12,241 nucleotides of DNA from JANWHQ01 sp963775275 (lineage in GTDB: Bacteria; Pseudomonadota; Alphaproteobacteria; Caulobacterales; Caulobacteraceae). The stretch covers positions 1 through 12,241 of the forward strand of contig CAVZII010000002.1 in assembly GCA_963775275.1 (NCBI GenBank), in the 5' to 3' direction. A program made the position numbers and the translations under genes. Positions 7,928 to 12,241 of this stretch are shown in pieces. The notes beneath the pieces were generated by a model. It ran no database searches, was not told where the DNA came from, and saw nothing but the letters and a program-made list of their open reading frames with translations. The first letter of the stretch is position 1. Each line of letters opens with the position of its first letter.

Positions 7928-8467
7928 TCACTGCGCCTGCGCGATGAACTCGCGGGGGGTCTCCATGGAGATCTCGCCGCCCATGATCTCGAGCAGCACC
8001 CGCACGCGGCCGGCGTCGTCCAGACGCTCGATGACCGCGAGCTGGTCGGCGAAGGCGCCGGCGGTGATGCGGACCTTCTGACCCACATGGAGCGGCGGGC
8101 CGGAAAGGACGTCGCGCTCGTCGGCGGCCTCGATCAGGGCCTCGACGACGCCGCGCGGGACCGGCGCGGGCCGCTCGCCGTGGCTGACCAGATAGGCGAC
8201 GCCGAAGGTGCCGTTGACGCTGCGCCAGCGGTCGCGGTCCAGATCGAGCCGCACGAAGAGATAGCCCGGGAAGAAGGCGCCCAGCACCACCTTGAGCTTG
8301 CGGGCGTGGCGGACTGTCTTCATCTGCTTGGGCAGGAAGGCGGAGAAGCCCTGCTTGCCGAGCTGCTGGGCGGCCATGATCTCGCGGCCGAGGATGGCGC
8401 GCACGAGGTACCAGCGCCCCTGGTCGGGCTCGGATCGCGCTTCGGTCCGGGTCAGCTCAAGCGACAT
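7928..8467 (-). CDS. Specialised NusG paralogue (NGN-KOW transcription antiterminator, RfaH/LoaP/UpxY-like)
   Basis: The 179-residue protein has an N-terminal NGN domain (about 17-115: RWYLVRAILGREIMAAQQL, AFLPKQMKTVRHARK, GAFFPGYLFVRLDL, VNGTFGVAYLVSHG) and a C-terminal KOW domain (about 124-175: GPPLHVGQKVRITAGAFADQ, RVRVLLEIMGGEISM). NusG proteins bind the RNA polymerase clamp. Its divergence from housekeeping NusG and its position in a polysaccharide locus point to a specialised paralogue that lets polymerase pass terminators and pauses in long sugar operons. It is the last gene of the minus-strand unit; its ATG lies inside the end of the decarboxylase gene (11-base overlap, 8457-8467), so it is translationally coupled. 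It converges on the dehydrogenase gene with 15 bases between. Which operon it controls, and its recognition element, cannot be seen directly. Confidence 0.9.
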   Translation of the reverse strand: MSLELTRTEARSEPDQGRWYLVRAILGREIMAAQQLGKQGFSAFLPKQMKTVRHARKLKVVLGAFFPGYLFVRLDLDRDRWRSVNGTFGVAYLVSHGERPAPVPRGVVEALIEAADERDVLSGPPLHVGQKVRITAGAFADQLAVIERLDDAGRVRVLLEIMGGEISMETPREFIAQAQ

Positions 8468-9431
8468 GGACGGGCCTGGCGTGGTGGGCGGCGAAGTACT
8501 CGATCGTGGCCTGCAAGCCCTGTTCCAGCTGGACGGTCGGGCTCCAGCCCAGGCGCGACCTGGCGAAGCCGATGTCGGGCTGGCGCTGGCGGGGGTCGTC
8601 CTGGGGCAACGGCAGGAAGGCGAGCTGCGACTTCGAGCCGGTCATGGCCACGATCTTCTCGGCCAGCTCGCGAATGGTGAACTCGTCCGGGTTGCCGAGG
8701 TTGACCGGGCCGGTGACCTCGCCCGGGGTGTCCATCAGGCGCAGGAACCCCTCGATCAGGTCGTCGACGTAGCAGAACGAACGGGTCTGCTGGCCCTCGC
8801 CGTAGAGGGTGATCGGCTCGCCCCTCAGGGCCTGCATGATGAAGTTGGAGACCACCCGCCCGTCGGCCGGGTGCATGCGCGGGCCGTAGGTGTTGAAGAT
8901 CCGGGCGACCTTGATCTCGAGCCCGTGCTGGCGGCGGTAGTCGAAGAACAGGGTCTCGGCGCAGCGCTTGCCCTCGTCGTAGCAGGAGCGCGGGCCGATC
9001 GGATTGACGTTGCCCCAGTAGTCCTCGGTCTGGGGGTGGACGGAGGGGTCGCCGTAGACCTCGCTGGTGGAGGCCTGCAGGATCTTGCAGCGCAGGCGCT
9101 TGGCCAGGCCCAGCATGTTGATGGCGCCGTGCACGCTGGTCTTGGTCGTCTGGACCGGGTCGTGCTGGTAGTGGATCGGCGAGGCCGGGCAGGCGAGGTT
9201 GTAGATCTCGTCCACCTCGATGTAGAGCGGGAACGTCACGTCGTGGCGGATGAACTCGAAGTTGGGGCGACCCTGCAGGTGCAGGATGTTGCGCTTGGTC
9301 CCGGTGAAGAGGTTGTCGACGCAGACCACCTCATGCCCCTGCCCGAGCAGGCGATCGATCAGGTGCGAGCCCAGAAAGCCCGCGCCGCCGGTGACCAGGA
9401 TCCGCTTCTGGCTGTCGTAGAGCCGCGCCAT
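8457..9431 (-). CDS. UDP-glucuronate decarboxylase / UDP-xylose synthase family (extended SDR)
   Basis: The 324-residue NAD-dependent sugar-nucleotide enzyme has GGAGFLGSH (GGAGFLG at 15-21), NLACPASPIHYQHDP, ASTSEVYGDP with Glu124, the catalytic Tyr151-x3-Lys155 in SCYDEGKR, and ARIFNTYGPRM. The PASPxxYQxDPVxT and TSEVYGDP blocks are hallmarks of UDP-xylose synthases, which oxidise C4 of UDP-glucuronate, decarboxylate it, and reduce it to UDP-xylose. It lacks the N-terminal membrane anchor of animal enzymes and matches the short bacterial form. No UDP-glucose 6-dehydrogenase lies in the window, so UDP-GlcA would come from elsewhere; alternatively the substrate could be a UDP-HexNAcA made by the neighbouring dehydrogenase. 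It sits 50 bases downstream of the sugar transferase and overlaps the nusG-like gene by 11 bases. The Shine-Dalgarno sequence before ATG 9431 is weak. Confidence 0.9.
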   Translation of the reverse strand: MARLYDSQKRILVTGGAGFLGSHLIDRLLGQGHEVVCVDNLFTGTKRNILHLQGRPNFEFIRHDVTFPLYIEVDEIYNLACPASPIHYQHDPVQTTKTSVHGAINMLGLAKRLRCKILQASTSEVYGDPSVHPQTEDYWGNVNPIGPRSCYDEGKRCAETLFFDYRRQHGLEIKVARIFNTYGPRMHPADGRVVSNFIMQALRGEPITLYGEGQQTRSFCYVDDLIEGFLRLMDTPGEVTGPVNLGNPDEFTIRELAEKIVAMTGSKSQLAFLPLPQDDPRQRQPDIGFARSRLGWSPTVQLEQGLQATIEYFAAHHARPVHVA

Positions 9432-9481
9432 GATTGGACCGAACTAACCGCTGACTACGACGGCCGAGCCCGCCGCGGCTG

Positions 9482-10939
9482 TCATCGCGCCCCAAAACCC
9501 GTGAAAATGGTCAACAAGGTCTTAGCGCCGATCAGGAGGTCCAGCCACGGCGACAGGTTCTTGATGTAATAGAAGTCGTAGTGGAGCTTCTCGGTCGCGG
9601 CGTCGACCATGGCGACGTTGCCCTGGTGAACCTGAGCCCAGCCGGTGATCCCCGGCCGCACCATGTGGCGGTAGCAGTAGAACGGCACCTCGCGATCGTA
9701 CAGATCGGCCAGGGGCGCAGCCTCGGGGCGCGGGCCGATCCAGCTCATCTCGCCCTTCAGGATGTTCCAGATCTGCGGGAACTCGTCGATGCGATACTTG
9801 CGGATGAACGCGCCCACGCGGGTGATCCTGGGGTCGTTCTCGGCGGTGAAGGCCTGACCGGCCGCCGGCGCGTCCTGGCGCATCGAGCGCAGCTTGCACA
9901 TGGTGAACGGCCGCCCGCGGTGGCCCATGCGACGCTGAAGGAAGAAGGCGGGACCGGGGCTTTCCAGCTTGATCAGCAACGCCGCGACACCGATCGCCAG
10001 CCCGAAGGGAACGATGGCCAGGGCGACGCCGAAGATGTCGACCAGGCGCTTGACCCGCACATAGACCATCCGCGCCAGACCCGAGGAGAGGGTGTTCTCC
10101 GACAGGTGCTGCACCTTGACCTTGCCCGTCAGCCACTCGCTGACCTGGCGCACGTCATAGACCGGCAGCCCCTGCAGCGCGCAGTGGGCGAGGAGCCGCT
10201 CCCAATCGGATGACAGCTCGGCGCGGAGGTCCGCCACCACGCCTGTCAGACCCGCCAGCGACTGGTCGGGCGCGGTCAGCGGGCGCCAGAAGACGCGCGG
10301 CGCACGCGGCAGCGCCGACGCCGGAACGCCGGGCAGGAAGGCGAGGCGCCACACGGTGCGGCGCGCCGTCACCTGGTCGACGAAAGCGAACCAGAGCACC
10401 GCCACCATGCCGCTGCAGAGGATTTGATAGCGCGAGTAGTCGGCCCGCACGAACAGGAAGGCCAAGCCGAGGGCGCCATAGGTCATGGCGAAGGCGTAGA
10501 CGACATAGCCGATCGAGCGGACGCCGGGGTGCGCCCGCATCTGGCGCATGATCACGTAACCCAGGACCATCGCCGCCGCGGTGCCCACGACAGCGTTGGT
10601 CAGGCTGAGATTGCCCAGCGACGTCAGGTCTCCGCGCGGCGCCAAGCGCAACAGGTCCAGCCGCCAGCGGACGATCATCGGCAGGAGAACCGCGAGGACG
10701 AAGGCGCCGACCAGCTGGACCCGGCGCATGGCCAGCGCATCGAGGGCGAAGTCGAGGATGACGTCGCGAAGGCCGCGGGACGGCAGAACCGCATCGGCCG
10801 CAGCTTCGGCCCAGGTCGGGCGGTCGTAGCGGCCGACCCTGGGAAGGCGGGCGCCCAGGCGCGCGGCAAGAGCCACGGATCCGCCCTTGCGGGTCTGAGA
10901 CCGCGCGATTTTCGCGTCCTGATCTGAAACCGAACTCAT
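9482..10939 (-). CDS. Polyprenyl-phosphate sugar-1-phosphate transferase (initiating glycosylphosphotransferase, HfsE/PssY/PssZ-like)
   Basis: This 485-residue membrane protein would transfer a sugar 1-phosphate from a UDP-sugar to undecaprenyl phosphate, the first step of repeat-unit assembly. About four hydrophobic segments (near 74-90, 113-131, 141-164 and 171-188) are followed by a poorly conserved cytoplasmic region. The C-terminal bacterial sugar transferase domain (295-485) opens with a re-entrant hydrophobic helix (about 300-325). It contains LESPGPAFFLQRRMG, PFTMCKLRSM and RKYRIDEFPQIWNILKGEMS, then IGPRPE and RPGITGWAQVHQGN. Asp385-Glu386 in IDEFPQ correspond to the catalytic Asp-Glu dyad known from PglC-type phosphoglycosyl transferases. 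ATG 10939 is preferred because a GAGG lies 7 bases upstream; an in-frame GTG at 10984 would add 15 residues with a poorer site. It is the first gene of the minus-strand unit. Which sugar it transfers is not decided by sequence. Confidence 0.9.
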   Translation of the reverse strand: MSSVSDQDAKIARSQTRKGGSVALAARLGARLPRVGRYDRPTWAEAAADAVLPSRGLRDVILDFALDALAMRRVQLVGAFVLAVLLPMIVRWRLDLLRLAPRGDLTSLGNLSLTNAVVGTAAAMVLGYVIMRQMRAHPGVRSIGYVVYAFAMTYGALGLAFLFVRADYSRYQILCSGMVAVLWFAFVDQVTARRTVWRLAFLPGVPASALPRAPRVFWRPLTAPDQSLAGLTGVVADLRAELSSDWERLLAHCALQGLPVYDVRQVSEWLTGKVKVQHLSENTLSSGLARMVYVRVKRLVDIFGVALAIVPFGLAIGVAALLIKLESPGPAFFLQRRMGHRGRPFTMCKLRSMRQDAPAAGQAFTAENDPRITRVGAFIRKYRIDEFPQIWNILKGEMSWIGPRPEAAPLADLYDREVPFYCYRHMVRPGITGWAQVHQGNVAMVDAATEKLHYDFYYIKNLSPWLDLLIGAKTLLTIFTGFGAR

Positions 10940-11024
10940 TCGGCAGCCTCGCCGCCAAGTCGCGCGAGCAGGCAGCCGGGCCACTTTGCCCCGAAATACA
11001 CGCCCACCACCATTCGTAGTCTTG

Positions 11025-11039
11025 TTAAGCTGTTGTTTA
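11025..11039. promoter_or_regulatory. Putative CtrA box (TTAA-N7-TTTA)
   Basis: TTAA at 11025-11028 and TTTA at 11036-11039 are exactly 7 bases apart. This matches the CtrA consensus TTAA-N7-TTAA at 7 of 8 positions. It lies 86 bases upstream of the ATG of the sugar transferase, inside the only less GC-rich island of this intergenic region. CtrA is the cell-cycle response regulator of many alphaproteobacteria. The match is suggestive only and depends on the host being such a species. Confidence 0.35.
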
Positions 11040-11197
11040 CCAACGGTTCAGGCGGAAGGCCAGCGGAATCCTGTGACGATCTGTCAACAGGACAGAGCGG
11101 CCAAGTCCGTGGCGGCCGCCGCTCAGACTTTCAGCAGCATTGGAGCTCAGCAGCAGGTAGAGGCGGATTTGGCGCGGGCGCGCCCGCCTGGAGCGCA

Positions 11198-11223
11198 GTC
11201 AGTTCCGATCGAAGCGGACTGAC
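11198..11223. repeat. Imperfect inverted repeat (hairpin) downstream of the secreted-protein gene
   Basis: GTCAG-T-TCC pairs with GGA-CTGAC across a 9-base loop, with one bulged T. It lies about 100 bases past the stop of the minus-strand gene ending at 11325 and has no adjacent T-run. It may be a weak transcript-end structure or may be meaningless. Confidence 0.25.
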
Positions 11224-11324
11224 GCTCGGGAGTCTTTCGTGGTCGCGATGTGGGACGGCGAACCGGCTCCCGCAGAACTCGTCCGCGGGCCGACCCAGAG
11301 CGGACCCAAGAGCCTGGCGTAGAC

Positions 11325-12077
11325 CTAGTTCCGCGCCGCCAGCGGGCGGACGGCGGCGTCGAGGATGGGCGCAGCGTCAGGGGCCGCGGCGGTCTTGAGG
11401 CCGGCACCGCACAGCTGTTCGACCTGCACGGCGCGGTGCGAGCCGGGCTCCGCGTCGAGCCAGCCGGTCAAAGGGCCCGAGATGGTGCGCGACTTGCCCG
11501 AGAGGTTGTTGTCGGCGAACACCTCGATGGACAGCAGGCGGAAACGCCTGGCCTGGCAGTCGACCTCGAACTCCTGGCGGTCCGAGCGGGCCAGCACGCC
11601 CGAGCGCTCGGCCGGACGGAACAGCTCCTCCCGTCCCGAGATCATCAAGGTGTTCTCCGGACTGATCCGGGCGTCTGCGGCGTCGACCAGGTGGACGCCC
11701 TCCTGGTCGTAGTCCACGGGCGACCAGCCTTTGGGATCGACGTTCTGGGCGGCCCAGCTCTGCACGTCCTGCTCTGTCAGGCTCTTTGGCGGCGCGGGAC
11801 CGTCGGCCTGGGAGAGGGCAGCCGTCGGGGACGCCGGGGCGCACAGCCCCCTCGCCTTGGCCGCGAGATCGAGATTTCCGGATGACAGCGCAAGGTCGAC
11901 GGCGTCGCCGCACTTGCCGTCCTTCAAGAGGCGGCCGACGCGCACCTCGAGCGAAACGCGGGCGTGGTGGCGGCCACGTACCCTCGCCTGGGCCGCGGGC
12001 GCGCCACTCGCGGCCAGCACGGCGCAAACCGCTCCCCCAAGGGCAAGCGAGCGCAAAATGGACCCACACCTCGTCAT
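11325..12077 (-). CDS. Secreted hypothetical protein with surface-adhesin protein E-like C-terminal region
   Basis: The 250-residue protein begins with a Sec signal peptide: MTRCGSILRSLALGG, a hydrophobic stretch, and a likely signal peptidase I site after AQA at residue 31. Cys18 in GAVC does not fit a lipobox. A short helical segment (47-79) holds two Cys, Cys56 and Cys79 (GKCGDAVDLALSSGNLDLA, then RGLC). After a Pro/Ala linker, residues about 103-224 contain GWSPVDYDQEGVHLVDA, EFEVDCQARRFR (Cys174), a Trp near 206 and EQLC (Cys223). The spacing of W, DC, R, W and C resembles surface-adhesin protein E-like domains, where the two Cys form a disulphide. An export role to the periplasm or surface follows, but no function can be assigned. 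It is transcribed towards, but about 385 bases away from, the sugar transferase gene. GGGA lies 6 bases before the ATG. Confidence 0.75.
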   Translation of the reverse strand: MTRCGSILRSLALGGAVCAVLAASGAPAAQARVRGRHHARVSLEVRVGRLLKDGKCGDAVDLALSSGNLDLAAKARGLCAPASPTAALSQADGPAPPKSLTEQDVQSWAAQNVDPKGWSPVDYDQEGVHLVDAADARISPENTLMISGREELFRPAERSGVLARSDRQEFEVDCQARRFRLLSIEVFADNNLSGKSRTISGPLTGWLDAEPGSHRAVQVEQLCGAGLKTAAAPDAAPILDAAVRPLAARN

Positions 12078-12110
12078 GGTTTTCCCGACGAATTCGTCAG
12101 CAAGCTGAAG

Positions 12111-12141
12111 GCTATCGGATGGTTAATCCGACCGTAGTCAA
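12111..12141 (-). promoter_or_regulatory. Candidate promoter of the secreted-protein gene with an embedded CtrA half-site
   Basis: On the minus strand TTGACT (12136-12141) resembles a -35 box. GATAGC (12111-12116) is a weak -10 at 19-base spacing; shorter spacings give poorer hexamers. Between them lies TTAACCAT (12119-12126), the exact 8-base half-site described for CtrA. The region ends about 34 bases upstream of ATG 12077. The -35 and the half-site are clear in sequence; their function is inference. Confidence 0.35.
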
Positions 12142-12241
12142 AACGAGGACGGGCGCAAGCCTGGCAGGCGAATCTGCGCGGCCGGACCTCGTCCACAAGG
12201 CGAGTCCAGGCGCTACGTCACGTCCGGGAGGACGGCGCGGG
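12142..12241. other. Right edge of window, no gene recognised
   Basis: This GC-rich stretch upstream of the candidate promoter shows no open frame or RNA gene that I can recognise. It may be intergenic, or the end of a gene lying to the right. Confidence 0.3.

Larger units (their letters stand above)
10940..11324. other. Non-coding stretch upstream of the sugar transferase gene
   Basis: About 385 bases separate the start of the sugar transferase gene from the stop of the secreted-protein gene, both on the minus strand. A less GC-rich island at about 11010-11045 probably contains the promoter of the transferase operon, including a CtrA-like box, but no clear -35/-10 pair was found. Small inverted repeats lie at 11081-11095 (CTGTC/GACAG) and 11198-11223 (GTCAG/CTGAC plus TCC/GGA with one bulge). 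A GC-rich palindrome is at 11174-11187. None has a T-run to make a standard terminator. Open frames here lack coding character that I can recognise. Confidence 0.5.

Noticed and set aside
8292..9569. 425-codon open frame on the plus strand
   Set aside because: It lies opposite the UDP-xylose synthase-like and NusG-like genes, whose family motifs are complete on the minus strand.
9667..9675. GGCGGTAGC on the plus strand, the core of an ops/JUMPstart element recognised by RfaH
   Set aside because: It is antisense to the conserved coding sequence of the sugar transferase (FYCYRHMV region) and no plus-strand gene follows. It is most likely chance imposed by the codons.
10942..10977. Direct repeat GGCAGCC (10942-10948 and 10971-10977) upstream of the sugar transferase start
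   Set aside because: Only 7 bp long and GC-rich; there is no further copy or symmetry to suggest a binding site.
11081..11095. 5-bp inverted repeat CTGTC/GACAG as a terminator or operator
   Set aside because: The stem is too short, has no T-run and is not positioned next to a gene end or a promoter element.
11174..11187. Perfect 14-bp palindrome GCGGGCGCGCCCGC
   Set aside because: It has no loop to form a hairpin and no T-run. Such GC-only palindromes are expected by chance in DNA of this composition.
10986..11222. 78-codon plus-strand frame with TTG start in the intergenic region
   Set aside because: It has no ribosome-binding site, no recognisable motif and an unremarkable composition, and it overlaps the probable promoter of the divergent strand.

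Overview
The window is high-GC DNA with dense, overlapping genes. It looks like part of an exopolysaccharide or surface-polysaccharide locus from an alphaproteobacterium. A Caulobacteraceae-type host is my best guess, based on the style of the sugar transferase, the NusG paralogue and two sequences resembling CtrA boxes. That assignment is an inference, because the window holds no rRNA or other taxonomic marker.

Plus-strand arm (1-7912): the C-terminus of a family 2 glycosyltransferase is followed by a bi-domain (MDR plus Gfo/Idh/MocA) oxidoreductase, a heparinase II/III-family protein, a WbuB-like family 4 glycosyltransferase, a non-hydrolysing UDP-GlcNAc 2-epimerase (WecB) and, after a 112-base gap, a UDP-HexNAc 6-dehydrogenase (WecC/WbpA type). 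The first five genes are joined by overlapping stop and start codons (TTGA, GTGA, TGATG, ATGA), so they form one translationally coupled unit. The oxidoreductase and the heparinase-like gene each carry what looks like a single extra base, near 1670 and near 3000-3005. Both proteins are otherwise intact across the shift, so these are either very recent mutations or sequence errors.

Minus-strand arm (10939 down to 7928), convergent with the first: a polyprenyl-phosphate sugar-1-phosphate transferase that would start the lipid-linked repeat unit, a UDP-glucuronate decarboxylase-like enzyme (UDP-xylose synthase family) and a specialised NusG paralogue, which overlaps the decarboxylase gene by 11 bases. 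The NusG paralogue is a plausible RfaH/LoaP-style processive antiterminator for one or both arms. Further right on the minus strand (12077-11325) is a secreted protein of unknown function with a C-terminal region resembling surface-adhesin protein E.

Together the genes suggest a polymer containing an N-acetylhexosaminuronic acid (UDP-GlcNAc to UDP-ManNAc to UDP-ManNAcA, or UDP-GlcNAcA) and possibly a pentose. It would be assembled on a lipid carrier by the initiating transferase and the GT2 and GT4 enzymes. The lyase-like protein would be suited to a uronic-acid polymer. The non-coding stretch 10940-11324 holds a CtrA-like box and small inverted repeats. The stretch 12078-12241 holds a candidate promoter overlapping a second CtrA half-site. 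I saw no tRNA, rRNA, CRISPR array, insertion sequence or attachment site.
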